Shown: in pieces, positions 42,896-51,599 of the stretch
How the letters are laid out: each line of letters opens with the position of its first letter
How positions within the stretch are numbered: the stretch's first letter is position 1
Assembly: GCF_001269925.1 (NCBI RefSeq)
Contig: NZ_LHVO01000045.1
Location: 1 to 64,000, forward strand
DNA length: 64,000 bases
Reading direction: 5' to 3'
Source: Pseudomonas sp. MIACH
GTDB lineage: Bacteria; Pseudomonadota; Gammaproteobacteria; Pseudomonadales; Pseudomonadaceae
Translations under genes and position numbers: made by a program
Notes under the pieces: model-generated
Seen by the model: only the letters and a program-made list of their open reading frames with translations
Told to the model about the DNA's origin: nothing
The model's database searches: none

Positions 42896-44965
42896 ATGAC
42901 GCGCACTCGTAAAATCGTCACTTGGAGCTGCGCCAGCTTCGTTGTGTTAATCGCTGTGGTGGTACTGGTCCTGGTGTTCTTTGACTGGAACCGCATCAAG
43001 CCCCCGCTCAATGCCAAAGTCTCCGAAGAGCTGCATCGTCCGTTTGCCATCAATGGCAACCTGGCGGTGGTGTGGGCACGTGAGCCCGATGAAGGCGGCT
43101 GGCGCGCCTGGGTGCCGTGGCCCCATGTGATTGCCGAGGACCTGACCCTGGGCAACCCCGAGTGGTCGAAAAAACCGCAGATGGTCACGCTGAAAAAAGT
43201 CGAGCTGCGCATTTCGCCGCTGGCCTTGCTGGTGCAGCGCGTGGTGATCCCGCGTATCGACCTCACCGAGCCGAGTGCCGAGTTGCAGCGCCTGGCCGAT
43301 GGCCGCGCCAACTGGACGTTCAAGTTCGACCCCAAGGACCCCAACGCCGAACCGTCCAACTGGGTGGTGGACATTGGCGCCATTGGCTTCGACAAGGGCC
43401 ACGTGACGCTCGACGACCAGACGCTCAAGACTCAGTTGGACGTGATCATCGACCCCCTCGGCAAGCCGATTCCGTTCGGCGAAATCGTCGGCGACGCCGA
43501 TGCCAAAAAGGCCTTGGAAAAAGGCTCCGCCCCCCAGGATTATGCGTTCGCCCTCAAGGTCAAAGGCCAGTATCACGGCCAGAAACTCGACGGCAGCGGC
43601 AAGATCGGTGGCCTGCTGGCCCTGCAGGACGCGGCAAAGCCGTTTCCGCTGCAAGCCCAGGTCAAGATTGCCGATACCAGCATCGCCCTGGCCGGCACCC
43701 TGACCGACCCGTTGAACCTCGGCGCCCTGGACCTGCGCCTGAAACTGTCCGGCAGCAGCCTGGGTAACCTCTACCCGCTGACCGGCGTCACCTTGCCGGA
43801 TTCACCGGCCTACTCCACTGACGGCCACTTGATCGCCAAGTTGCACGAGGCCAGCGGCGCGTCATTCAGCTACGAAAACTTCAACGGCAAGATCGGCAAC
43901 AGCGATATTCACGGCAATCTCGCCTATGTCGCCAGCCAGCCACGTCCCAAGCTCAGCGGTGCGTTGGTCTCCAACCAGCTGCTGATGACCGACCTCGCGC
44001 CGCTGATCGGTGCCGACTCCAACGCCAAGCAAAAAGCGCGTGGCGGGATGAGCAAACAACCGGCGACCAAAGTGCTGCCGGTGGAAGAGTTCCGCACCGA
44101 GCGCTGGCGCGACATGGATGCCGATGTGGAATTCACCGGCAAACGCATCGTGCACAGTGCCGAGTTGCCGTTCACCGACCTCTACACCCACCTGGTGCTC
44201 AACGACGGCGAACTGAGCCTGGAACCGCTGCGATTCGGCGTGGCCGGCGGCAAGCTCGATGCGCAGATCCGTTTGAACGGCCGCACCACGCCGATGGAAG
44301 GCCGCGCCAAGCTCACTGCGCGCAACTTCAAGCTCAAGCAGTTGTTCCCGACCTTCGAGCCGATGAAAACCAGCTTCGGTGAACTCAACGGCGATGCCGA
44401 TATTTCCGGGCGCGGTAACTCCGTCGCGGCGCTGTTGGGCAGCTCCAACGGTGACCTGAAGATGCTCATCAACGACGGCGCCATCAGCCGTGGCCTGATG
44501 GAAATTGCCGGGCTCAACGTCGGCAACTATGTGGTGGGCCGCCTGTTCGGCGACAAGGAAGTGAAGATCAACTGCGCGGCGGCGGATTTCGGCATCAAGA
44601 CCGGCCTGGCAACCACGCGGTTGTTCGTGTTCGATACCGAAAACGCGATTATCTACATCGATGGCACCGCCAACATGGCCACCGAGCAGTTGGATCTGAC
44701 GGTCACCCCTGAGTCCAAAGGCTTTCGCTTGTTTTCCCTGCGTTCGCCGTTGTACGTCAACGGGCCGTTTATCAAACCCAATGCGGGTGTGAAAGCCATC
44801 CCCCTGGCCCTGCGTGGCGCGGGCATGGTGGCACTCGGAGTGATCGCCGGCCCGGCAGCAGGTCTGTTGGCGCTGGTGGCACCGAGCGCCGATGCGCCGA
44901 ACCAGTGTGCGCCGTTGTTGCAGCAGATGAAGGAAGGAAAGGCGCCGAAGACGGTTAAAGGCTGA
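42896..44965 (+). CDS. AsmA family protein
   Basis: A 689-aa envelope protein with one N-terminal membrane segment (about residues 8-29, WSCASFVVLIAVVVLVLVFF) and a long periplasmic part. AsmA domains are at both ends; the C-terminal part (about 470-650) has LGSSNGDLKMLINDGAISRG. AsmA-like proteins form lipid-binding bridge grooves and help outer-membrane lipid homeostasis. RBS AGGAG lies upstream and a strong terminator follows. Confidence 0.9.
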   Translation: MTRTRKIVTWSCASFVVLIAVVVLVLVFFDWNRIKPPLNAKVSEELHRPFAINGNLAVVWAREPDEGGWRAWVPWPHVIAEDLTLGNPEWSKKPQMVTLKKVELRISPLALLVQRVVIPRIDLTEPSAELQRLADGRANWTFKFDPKDPNAEPSNWVVDIGAIGFDKGHVTLDDQTLKTQLDVIIDPLGKPIPFGEIVGDADAKKALEKGSAPQDYAFALKVKGQYHGQKLDGSGKIGGLLALQDAAKPFPLQAQVKIADTSIALAGTLTDPLNLGALDLRLKLSGSSLGNLYPLTGVTLPDSPAYSTDGHLIAKLHEASGASFSYENFNGKIGNSDIHGNLAYVASQPRPKLSGALVSNQLLMTDLAPLIGADSNAKQKARGGMSKQPATKVLPVEEFRTERWRDMDADVEFTGKRIVHSAELPFTDLYTHLVLNDGELSLEPLRFGVAGGKLDAQIRLNGRTTPMEGRAKLTARNFKLKQLFPTFEPMKTSFGELNGDADISGRGNSVAALLGSSNGDLKMLINDGAISRGLMEIAGLNVGNYVVGRLFGDKEVKINCAAADFGIKTGLATTRLFVFDTENAIIYIDGTANMATEQLDLTVTPESKGFRLFSLRSPLYVNGPFIKPNAGVKAIPLALRGAGMVALGVIAGPAAGLLALVAPSADAPNQCAPLLQQMKEGKAPKTVKG

Positions 44966-44981
44966 TCGTCGAAATTGTCAG

Positions 44982-45008
44982 AAAGGGCGACCCTCGGGTC
45001 GCCTTTTT
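44982..45008 (+). terminator. rho-independent terminator after asmA-like gene
   Basis: AAAGGGCGACC-CTC-GGGTCGCCTTTTTT: a stem of about 8-9 bp followed by a T run, 20 nt after the stop. Confidence 0.88.
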
Positions 45009-45143
45009 TATCACGGCGCCGTAAGTATGATCCTAGTCTTGTGTAGCTCATTTCTGAAGCGCTAAAACCGCCCCTGATTCCCCTTACGCCTCCTGGGTTG
45101 CCTTCCTATAGTCGGCCGCCACAGTCACTTGGAGGTGTAATCC

Positions 45144-46121
45144 ATGCAGGGAGCCTACGCATTTATCAATGAGCGACCGCAGCCTTATCCACTGCTCAAG
45201 CTCAGCCTTTCTCTTACCCCCCATACACAAACAAAGTTCGACATCGTCAACCAGCACATCCGCAATGTCGTGGTACTGCCAGGGCAGTTGGTGATCATTC
45301 CTGATGCGCGCACGGCGTCTTGCACCGCTGAAGAAGCGCAACTGATGCGCTCAGCGCAGAACATAAAACAGGCTTTGCTGGCGCATTCCGCAACCGATCA
45401 GTTTTTGATCAAAAACTACGATCTACTACAGATCATCATGACCAATGCTTCGATCGGTGTCGGGAGTGCCAGCAGTGCCTGGAGTAAGCATCTTGCGGCA
45501 GTCGAGAGGACACTCCACGAAATCGATGCTTTGCATAAGCAGTACTTGAGCAAGGGTACAACGGCCGCGAGGGATGAGTTTCTGGCAAAACGCAGGGTGT
45601 TGTTTGCAAAGCTGGAGGGGCAGCTCTCGGGTATGGCTCGTTTGGGTACGGGCTTGAAAAATGAAGGGTCGATCAAAAAAATGTTGGGCATTTCTACTAA
45701 AAGCTATTGGCATCACGGTGAAATTCGTAAGTACGAAGAGACAGTCAAGCGCATCGCCAAAGCATCACAGATGTTGAAAAAGGGTACTTATATCGGTATC
45801 GCACTGGATGTTGGAGCGACGGCCTTGGAAATAACGGAGGCATGTTCCACCGGGCGCGAGCAGGAATGTACTCGGGCGAAGTTTGTGGAGGGAGGGAAGC
45901 TGGTGTTAGGAGTTGGTGGCGCCGCTTACGGGGGGTACGCTGGAGTGGGACTTGGGGTTGCCGTATGTGCAGCAGTTTTTGCCATACCTACCGCCGGAGC
46001 GAGTGCGCTAGGCTGCGCCATAGTGGGCGGGGCCATTGGTGGCCTCGCCGTGGGTGCTTTAGGAAGCCACACGGGTGAGCAAATAGGAACCCGCCTTTAT
46101 GAAGTTTCAGTGGGGGAATGA
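45144..46121 (+). CDS. Candidate effector C with glycine-zipper C-terminus
   Basis: A 325-aa protein. The N-terminal 55 residues include FDIVNQHIRNVVVLPGQLVI, reminiscent of a LysM-like fold. A helical charged middle follows (about 75-215). The C-terminal third has LVLGVGGAAYGGYAGVGLGV and GCAIVGGAIGGLAVGALG, clear GxxxG glycine zippers and likely membrane-spanning. It ends TRLYEVSVGE. GGAGG lies before the ATG. It overlaps a small membrane protein by 4 nt. This toxin-immunity pattern resembles T6SS pore-forming effectors such as Tse4 (known family behaviour). Codon use is more AT-rich than its neighbours. Activity and delivery are inferred. Confidence 0.6.
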   Translation: MQGAYAFINERPQPYPLLKLSLSLTPHTQTKFDIVNQHIRNVVVLPGQLVIIPDARTASCTAEEAQLMRSAQNIKQALLAHSATDQFLIKNYDLLQIIMTNASIGVGSASSAWSKHLAAVERTLHEIDALHKQYLSKGTTAARDEFLAKRRVLFAKLEGQLSGMARLGTGLKNEGSIKKMLGISTKSYWHHGEIRKYEETVKRIAKASQMLKKGTYIGIALDVGATALEITEACSTGREQECTRAKFVEGGKLVLGVGGAAYGGYAGVGLGVAVCAAVFAIPTAGASALGCAIVGGAIGGLAVGALGSHTGEQIGTRLYEVSVGE

Positions 46122-46474
46122 TGCCAGAGTCCATCGGTATGTGGTCGGGTGTGTTGATGTTGCTGAGCGTTCCCTTAAATTTATATGTCATCTATACAAG
46201 GCTTGAAGAGGCTGAAGACTATCTCAAGTTCAGTTCATTCATAGTGACGTTCAAATACAGGTTTGGATTCGGACCGTTTGGTGGGAAGTTGAAACGTCTC
46301 TTCGCTATTGCCCCTGTCATCCTTATGCCGAGGCTTTTTCAATGGAGATACCTCGTACTCGTTGAGGATGTGAAACGTATTCCAAGAAGTCTCAAGCTTT
46401 GGATTGTAGTTCCCTACCTGCTCACTATGTCTTCCTTCGCTGGAATGGCCCTGTCTTGGTTTCTGACTGGATAA
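46118..46474 (+). CDS. Small membrane protein, candidate immunity protein C
   Basis: A 118-aa protein with two to three predicted membrane segments (about 8-26, 64-76 and 95-116) and a basic loop (FKYRFGFGPFGGKLKRLF). The start overlaps the effector C stop (ATGATG; start 46118 or 46121). It is not visibly related to the A/B immunity candidates. Immunity is inferred from pairing. Confidence 0.55.
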   Translation: MMPESIGMWSGVLMLLSVPLNLYVIYTRLEEAEDYLKFSSFIVTFKYRFGFGPFGGKLKRLFAIAPVILMPRLFQWRYLVLVEDVKRIPRSLKLWIVVPYLLTMSSFAGMALSWFLTG

Positions 46475-46491
46475 CGGTCATGGCAGAAAAA

Positions 46492-46529
46492 GTGGGGAGA
46501 GCCGGTTAACCAACTCTCCCCACCTTTTT
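46492..46529. terminator. rho-independent terminator, possibly shared
   Basis: GTGGGGAGAG/CTCTCCCCAC stem with loop CCGGTTAACCAA and trailing CTTTTT. It lies between the convergent immunity C and bacterioferritin-like genes. Confidence 0.85.
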
Positions 46530-46539
46530 GCGCCGCTAT

Positions 46540-47070
46540 TTACAGGCTTTCGAGGATGTCGGCCATATCGTCCGCATGCTCTTCTTCCTGAGCCAGGATC
46601 TCTTCAAACAGACGGCGCGTGGTTGGATCCTTATCACCGATGTACTGGATGATTTCACGGTAGCTGTCTACCGCGATCCGCTCGGCCACCAGGTCTTCGT
46701 AGACCATTTCCTTCAAGCTGTTACCCGCCACGTATTGGGCGTGGGAGTTCTTCGACAGCAGGTCCGGGTTGAATTCCGGCTCGCCGCCCAATTGCACGAT
46801 ACGCTCGGCGAGTTTGTCGGCGTGCTCGGCTTCCTGGGTGGCGTGTTCGAGGAATTCCTGCGCGGCGACGGCCGCTTTAACGCCGCTGGCCATGAAGTAG
46901 TGACGCTTGTAGCGCAGCACACACACCAGTTCAGTGGCCAGTGAGCCGTTGAGCAAGCGGATGATTTCTTCGCGGTCGGCGTCATAGCCCTCGGTCACGG
47001 CACCGTTTTCGACGTTCTGGCGGGCGCGGCTGCGCAGGGTCGCAACGTCGGTCAAATTTGCTTCAGTCAT
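46540..47070 (-). CDS. Bacterioferritin-like (ferritin-like diiron) protein
   Basis: A 176-aa four-helix ferritin-like protein. Diiron ligand motifs are seen in helix 2 (EFLEHATQEAEHADKL, ExxH) and helix 4 (ILAQEEEHADDM, ExxH), with Glu in ELVCVLRYKRH and YEDLVAERIAVDSY. Probable iron storage or detoxification; resembles the extra bacterioferritin-type protein of P. aeruginosa rather than BfrA/B (no clear haem Met). The start is ATG 47070 with GGAGATTG upstream. Confidence 0.85.
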   Translation of the reverse strand: MTEANLTDVATLRSRARQNVENGAVTEGYDADREEIIRLLNGSLATELVCVLRYKRHYFMASGVKAAVAAQEFLEHATQEAEHADKLAERIVQLGGEPEFNPDLLSKNSHAQYVAGNSLKEMVYEDLVAERIAVDSYREIIQYIGDKDPTTRRLFEEILAQEEEHADDMADILESL

Positions 47071-47245
47071 CTCAATCTCCTGGGGCTAATCCGGTTTACG
47101 CCACGCTCTGTCGGCGTGATCGCTCCAAGTTGTGAGTCGCGGGTGCAGCAAAAAGTTTTATTGGATTTGCCTGGCGTGTCATCAGCGCGTCGCCGGAATT
47201 GCGCTAGCCTGCCATCATCCTTTCTTGATCAAGGACGTTCGCTTC

Positions 47246-48136
47246 ATGTCGCAGTTGTTAGCCACGCGTTATCCCCTGGTGCTGGTGCCCGGCATGCTGG
47301 GGTTCGTGCGCCTGGGCGTATTCCCCTACTGGTACGGCATTGTTCCGGCATTGCGGGCGGGCGGGGCGCAGGTGTTTCCCATTCAGGTGGCGCCGCTGGA
47401 TTCCAGCGAGGTACGTGGCGAGCAGCTACTGGCGCAGATCGAGCGGATTCGCCTTGAAACCGGTGCCGACAAGGTCAACCTGATCGGCCATAGCCAAGGC
47501 GCGCTGACCGCCCGTTATGCGGCGGCCAAGCGCCCGGAATGGGTGGCATCGGTGACGTCGGTGGCCGGGCCTAACCACGGCTCGGAACTGGCGGACCATA
47601 TCCACGCGCATTATCCGGCCGACAGCGTGAAGGGGCGGCTTATGAGTGCGCTGTTTCATCTGGTTGCCGGAGTGATGAGCCTGTTGGAAACCGGCTATCG
47701 CGGCCCGCGCTTCAAGGCGGATCTGCAGGCATCCCACCATTCCCTGACCAGCGCAGGCGTGGCGCTGTTCAACCGCAAGTATCCCCAAGGGCTGCCGCAC
47801 ACCTGGGGCGGGCACGGGGCGGAGGTGGTCAATGGGGTGCGCTACTACTCATGGTCCGGCACCTTGCAACCAGGCAAGACCGACCGTGGGCGCAACCTGC
47901 TGGACGGGACAAATCGAAGTTGCCGATTGTTCGCCCGCAGCTTCGTGCGCGAGAAGGGCCAGTGCGATGGCATGGTCGGGCGCTACAGTTCACACCTGGG
48001 GGTGGTGATTGGCGATGACTACGCCCTCGACCATTTCGATATCGTCAACCAGTCCATGGGCCTGGTGGGCAAGGGCGCCGAGCCGATCCGCTTGTTCGTC
48101 GAGCATGCCCAGCGCCTGAAGGCGGCCGGGGTTTAA
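47246..48136 (+). CDS. Triacylglycerol lipase / esterase (family I.1-like)
   Basis: A 296-aa alpha/beta hydrolase resembling the P. fragi type lipase. The nucleophile elbow is GHSQG (about residue 85) in INLIGHSQGALTARYAAAKR-like context; the sequence here reads VNLIGHSQGALTARYAAAKR. The Asp is in QCDGMVGRYSSHLG and the His in YALDHFDIVNQ. No signal peptide is seen (start MSQLLATRYPLVLVPG). The usual HG of the oxyanion loop is PG here (VPGMLGF). I chose ATG 47246 with AAGGACG upstream; the open frame extends 38 codons upstream with no RBS. Confidence 0.88.
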   Translation: MSQLLATRYPLVLVPGMLGFVRLGVFPYWYGIVPALRAGGAQVFPIQVAPLDSSEVRGEQLLAQIERIRLETGADKVNLIGHSQGALTARYAAAKRPEWVASVTSVAGPNHGSELADHIHAHYPADSVKGRLMSALFHLVAGVMSLLETGYRGPRFKADLQASHHSLTSAGVALFNRKYPQGLPHTWGGHGAEVVNGVRYYSWSGTLQPGKTDRGRNLLDGTNRSCRLFARSFVREKGQCDGMVGRYSSHLGVVIGDDYALDHFDIVNQSMGLVGKGAEPIRLFVEHAQRLKAAGV

Positions 48137-49011
48137 GCCTGGCGGCGCACCGGTGTGGTCCAGCGCTCGGACAAAATCACCCCGCCCAAGGTCAGCAAGC
48201 CCCCCACAAGGTGATACAACGCCAACTCTTCCTTCAACACCACGGCGGCAATCAACGCGGTGATCAACGGCAGCAGGTTGAAAAACAGCGTGGTGCGGCT
48301 TGGTCCCAGGGTCTTTACCGAATGCATCCACGCCAGTGGCGCCAGCATCGAAGCCAGCAAGCACGCATAGAGCACCAGCGGAATATTCGTCCAGCCCAGG
48401 CCGGCTTTCGTCGAAAACACAAACAGCGGAAACAGCACCACCACTGCCACCAGCACCTGCAAATACAGGAGCACCAGCGGCGGCAGGCGCAGTTGCCATT
48501 TTTTCAACAGGGTGCTGTAGACCGCGTAGGCCAGGGTCGCGACCAGCATCATCGCGTCGCCCAGGTTCACGCCGTGCTGCAGCAGCGTGCCGAGGCTGCC
48601 GGCCGACACCACCACCACAACCCCGGCGAACGACAGCACCGCACCTGTCAGCGCGCCAAAGGTCAGGCGCTGGCCCAGGCTGATGATGGCCGCCGTCAGG
48701 GCCATCAACGGCATCAACGACAGGATGATGCCCATGTTGGTGGCGCTGGTCAGCGAAGCGGCGTAGTACGCCAGGCTCTGGTACACCGCCATGCCCAGCA
48801 CCCCAAGGATGCAGATCTTGCCCAGGTTCGGGCGGATCAGCGGCCAATGCGCGATAACCGGCTTGAGCATGAACGGGGTAAACAGCAGCGCGGCCAGTAA
48901 CCAGCGGTAAAAGCCGATTTCAGCCGGGAAAATCGAACCCACGGCCAGTTTGTTGACCACGGTATTGCCGGCCCAGATAAAGATGGCCAGCAGGGGATAC
49001 GCGTATTGCAT
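48133..49011 (-). CDS. EamA-family (DMT) transporter
   Basis: A 292-aa protein with about ten membrane segments in two EamA halves, including PLLAIFIWAGNTVVNKLA (TM1) and LGPSRTTLFFNLLPLITALI (second half). A drug/metabolite exporter with unknown substrate. ATG 49011 (MQYAYPLLAIF). It is divergent from an AraC gene; the shared 97-nt gap carries an inverted repeat, so the AraC protein probably controls it. Confidence 0.87.
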   Translation of the reverse strand: MQYAYPLLAIFIWAGNTVVNKLAVGSIFPAEIGFYRWLLAALLFTPFMLKPVIAHWPLIRPNLGKICILGVLGMAVYQSLAYYAASLTSATNMGIILSLMPLMALTAAIISLGQRLTFGALTGAVLSFAGVVVVVSAGSLGTLLQHGVNLGDAMMLVATLAYAVYSTLLKKWQLRLPPLVLLYLQVLVAVVVLFPLFVFSTKAGLGWTNIPLVLYACLLASMLAPLAWMHSVKTLGPSRTTLFFNLLPLITALIAAVVLKEELALYHLVGGLLTLGGVILSERWTTPVRRQA

Positions 49012-49050
49012 CGAAAGAAACCACCTGTGTTGATGAGGCAGGATTATCCC

Positions 49051-49086
49051 TTGTCTGGATCGAAGCCTATACTGCGATCCAGACAA
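49051..49086. promoter_or_regulatory. inverted-repeat operator (TTGTCTGGATCG / CGATCCAGACAA)
   Basis: A perfect 12-bp inverted repeat: 49051-49062 and 49075-49086, separated by 12 nt that include TATACT. It lies between the divergent eamA-like and araC-like genes. It is likely the binding site of the AraC-type regulator. Confidence 0.65.
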
Positions 49087-49097
49087 ACGACCTCTGT

Positions 49098-49107
49098 ATC
49101 CAGACAA
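49098..49107. promoter_or_regulatory. third operator half-site (ATCCAGACAA)
   Basis: ATCCAGACAA repeats the right arm of the preceding operator and ends 1 nt before the AraC start codon. It would block its own transcription or translation if bound, suggesting autoregulation. Confidence 0.55.
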
Positions 49108-49108
49108 T

Positions 49109-49897
49109 ATGGCCAGGCACACCGTACGCCTCGCGGATTTTGGCCACCTGCCAAGCCCCGTGTACTTCCGTTACTCCGACTTTGCCCCCGACACTGAGTG
49201 CACCCCGCATCAGCATGTCTGGGGCTCGCTGGACTACTCCGCCAGTGGCGTGATGCGCATGGAAGTGGCCGGCAACCGCTTTATGTCGCCACCGCAGTAC
49301 GCGGTGTGGATCCCACCCGATACCGAACACAGTTCCTACAACGCCCAGGCGATTGTCTACCGCTCGGTGGGCCTTTCGCCATCACTCTGCGAGCAATTGC
49401 CCAAGCAGCCTTGCACCCTGGCGATCAGCGAAATCCTCAAGGCCATCCTCAGCGACTTCGCCCAGCGTGATGTCAACATCCCGCGCACCGACGCCGATAT
49501 TCGCCTGGCCCAGGTGCTGGTCGATCAGCTCAAGCAGGCGCCGATCCACGATTGTTTCCTGCCCTACGCCCGCCACCCGGGGCTGCTCGGCGTGCTGGAA
49601 GGCATGCAGGCCGACCCCGGTGACAACCGCCCCCTGGCGCACTGGGCCGAGCAGGTGCATGTGAGCGAGCGCACCCTGGCGCGGCAGTTTGTGCGCGAGC
49701 TGGGCATGAGCTTCGGCGAATGGCGCCAGCGCTTGCGCTACCTCGCCGCCATCGAAGCCCTCGACAGCGAGCGCAGTGTGCAAAATGTGGCGTTTGACCT
49801 CGGCTACAGCAGCGCCTCGGCGTTTATCGCGATGTTCCAACGCCAGGCCGGCTGCACCCCGGAGCAATACCGGCGGACGAATATTCGTGGCCGATGA
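49109..49897 (+). CDS. AraC-family transcriptional regulator
   Basis: A 262-aa regulator. The N-terminal cupin-like domain (about 10-90; CTPHQHVWGSLDYSASGVMR) is followed by a C-terminal double HTH (about 165-255; WAEQVHVSERTLARQFVREL and FDLGYSSASAFIAMFQRQAG). The start ATG is directly behind an operator half-site and no good RBS is seen. It is likely to control the divergent EamA transporter. Confidence 0.9.
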   Translation: MARHTVRLADFGHLPSPVYFRYSDFAPDTECTPHQHVWGSLDYSASGVMRMEVAGNRFMSPPQYAVWIPPDTEHSSYNAQAIVYRSVGLSPSLCEQLPKQPCTLAISEILKAILSDFAQRDVNIPRTDADIRLAQVLVDQLKQAPIHDCFLPYARHPGLLGVLEGMQADPGDNRPLAHWAEQVHVSERTLARQFVRELGMSFGEWRQRLRYLAAIEALDSERSVQNVAFDLGYSSASAFIAMFQRQAGCTPEQYRRTNIRGR

Positions 49898-49968
49898 AGA
49901 TGTAACAAGGTTTGGCTACACTGCGGTGTAGGCCGCGCCCCTCGGCGTGGTAACAGGGAGAAAACTCC

Positions 49969-50268
49969 ATGAAGATGCTGCGTATTCCGTTGTTGATGAT
50001 GGGCCTGCTGCTGTGTTCCCAGGGCTTCGCCGCCACCGCCCAGCAAAACAAGATGACCACTTGCAATGCCGAAGCCACCACCAAGACGCTCAAGGGCGAC
50101 GAGCGCAAGGCCTTCATGAAGACCTGCCTGTCGGCCCCGGCGGCCAATGATGCGAAGACGCTCACGCCGCAGCAGCAGAAGATGAAGGACTGCAATGCCG
50201 ACGCCAAAACCAAGGCGCTGACCGGCGATGCGCGCAAGACCTTTATGAGCACTTGTCTGAAGAAATAA
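49969..50268 (+). CDS. PsiF-repeat protein (exported)
   Basis: A 99-aa protein with signal peptide residues 1-21 (MKMLRIPLLMMGLLLCSQGF then AA), and two PsiF repeats: MTTCNAEATTKTLKGDERKA and MKDCNADAKTKALTGDARKT, each with two Cys (CNA...TCL). PsiF is a phosphate-starvation-inducible protein of unknown mechanism; no Pho box was found by eye. RBS GGGAG lies upstream. Confidence 0.9.
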   Translation: MKMLRIPLLMMGLLLCSQGFAATAQQNKMTTCNAEATTKTLKGDERKAFMKTCLSAPAANDAKTLTPQQQKMKDCNADAKTKALTGDARKTFMSTCLKK

Positions 50269-50312
50269 TAGCCCCGGGCCATAGAAGGCTGCGACACTCG
50301 TACACAGCCCCC

Positions 50313-50413
50313 CTGTAGGAGCGAGCTTGCTCGCGAAGAACGCAATTACCCCGCGTTTATTCAGAATAAACGCGTTATCGTTGGCGACCTTCGCGAGCAA
50401 GCTCGCTCCTACA
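50313..50413. repeat. REP palindrome pair (GTAGGAGCGAGCTTGCTCGCGAA class)
   Basis: Facing units CTGTAGGAGCGAGCTTGCTC... and ...CTTCGCGAGCAAGCTCGCTC, with an inner stem CGCGTTTATTCAGAATAAACGCG. It separates the psiF-like and AI-2E genes. Confidence 0.85.
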
Positions 50414-50444
50414 CATCCTTTAACGCCGTTCGTTTTGAGGCTGT

Positions 50445-51458
50445 ATGCCAACGTTTTCTCAGCGTCATGTGTTGTTGCTCGCCAGCTACATCATCATTTT
50501 CGGCGGACTGTTGCTGGTATTGCCGCTGAAATTGCTGCCCAGCCTGCTGGCTGGCCTGTTGGTCTTTGAACTGGTCAACATGCTCACCCCCCAACTGCAA
50601 CGGTTGATCGAAGGCCGGCGTGCGCGCTGGCTGGCGGTGGCCTTGCTCGGCACCCTGATCGTCAGCGTGCTCGCCCTGATCTTCGCCGGCGCCATCAGTT
50701 TCCTGCTTCACGAAGCGGAAAACCCCGGGGCTTCCCTGGATAAATTCATGGGTGTGGTCGACCGCGCGCGCGGCCAGTTGCCGCCGTTCCTCGATGCCTA
50801 CCTGCCCGCCAGCGCGGCCGAATTTCGCGTGGCCATCGGCGATTGGCTCAGCAAGCACCTGAGCGAACTGCAACTGGTCGGCAAAGACGCCGCCCACATG
50901 TTCGTCACCCTGCTGATCGGCATGGTGCTCGGTGCGATCATCGCCCTGCAGCGCGTGCCCGACCTGACCAAGCGCAAACCCCTGGCAGCCGCGCTGTTCG
51001 ACCGCCTGCACCTGCTGGTCCAGGCCTTTCGCAATATCGTCTTCGCGCAGATCAAGATCGCCGCGCTCAATACGGCCTTCACCGCGATCTTCCTGGCCGT
51101 GGTGCTGCCGTTGTGCGGTATTCACCTGCCGCTGACCAAGACCCTGATCGTGCTGACCTTCCTGCTCGGCCTGCTGCCGGTGATCGGCAACCTGATGTCC
51201 AACACCTTGATCACCATCGTCGCGCTGTCGCTGTCGATCTGGGTGGCGGTGGCGGCGCTGGGGTATTTGATCGTGATCCACAAGGTCGAGTACTTCCTCA
51301 ACGCGCGCATTGTCGGCGGGCAGATCAGTGCCAAGTCGTGGGAATTGCTTCTGGCGATGCTGGTGTTTGAAGCCGCGTTTGGTTTGCCGGGGGTGGTGGC
51401 GGGACCGATTTACTACGCGTATTTGAAGAGTGAGCTCAAGCTCGGCGGAATGGTTTAA
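50445..51458 (+). CDS. AI-2E family transporter
   Basis: A 337-aa membrane protein with about eight segments, of the UPF0118/AI-2E (PerM/YdiK-like) family. Segments such as ALNTAFTAIFLAVVLPLCGI and GLLPVIGNLMSNTLITIVAL, and the end GPIYYAYLKSEL, fit. Substrate unknown; the AI-2 name is inherited from one member. It starts shortly after a REP. Confidence 0.85.
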   Translation: MPTFSQRHVLLLASYIIIFGGLLLVLPLKLLPSLLAGLLVFELVNMLTPQLQRLIEGRRARWLAVALLGTLIVSVLALIFAGAISFLLHEAENPGASLDKFMGVVDRARGQLPPFLDAYLPASAAEFRVAIGDWLSKHLSELQLVGKDAAHMFVTLLIGMVLGAIIALQRVPDLTKRKPLAAALFDRLHLLVQAFRNIVFAQIKIAALNTAFTAIFLAVVLPLCGIHLPLTKTLIVLTFLLGLLPVIGNLMSNTLITIVALSLSIWVAVAALGYLIVIHKVEYFLNARIVGGQISAKSWELLLAMLVFEAAFGLPGVVAGPIYYAYLKSELKLGGMV

Positions 51459-51481
51459 GCCGTGTTTTGCCTGGGCGGGCC

Positions 51482-51574
51482 CTATCGGGGGCAAGCCCCC
51501 TCCCACATTTACGGTGTTTACACAGCTTGACTTGTGAACACGGTCAGTGTGGGAGGGGGCTTGCCCCCGATGAA
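51482..51574. repeat. REP palindrome pair (GGGGGCTTGCCCCCGATAG class)
   Basis: CTATCGGGGGCAAGCCCCCTC... facing ...TGTGGGAGGGGGCTTGCCCC between the convergent AI-2E and YegD-like genes. Confidence 0.85.
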
Positions 51575-51599
51575 GTCACCACGGTATTTCAGGTGACAC

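Noticed and set aside
49804..50451. 215-codon minus-strand frame over the psiF-like region
   Set aside because: It reads through a REP and is antisense to a protein with a clear signal peptide and PsiF repeats.
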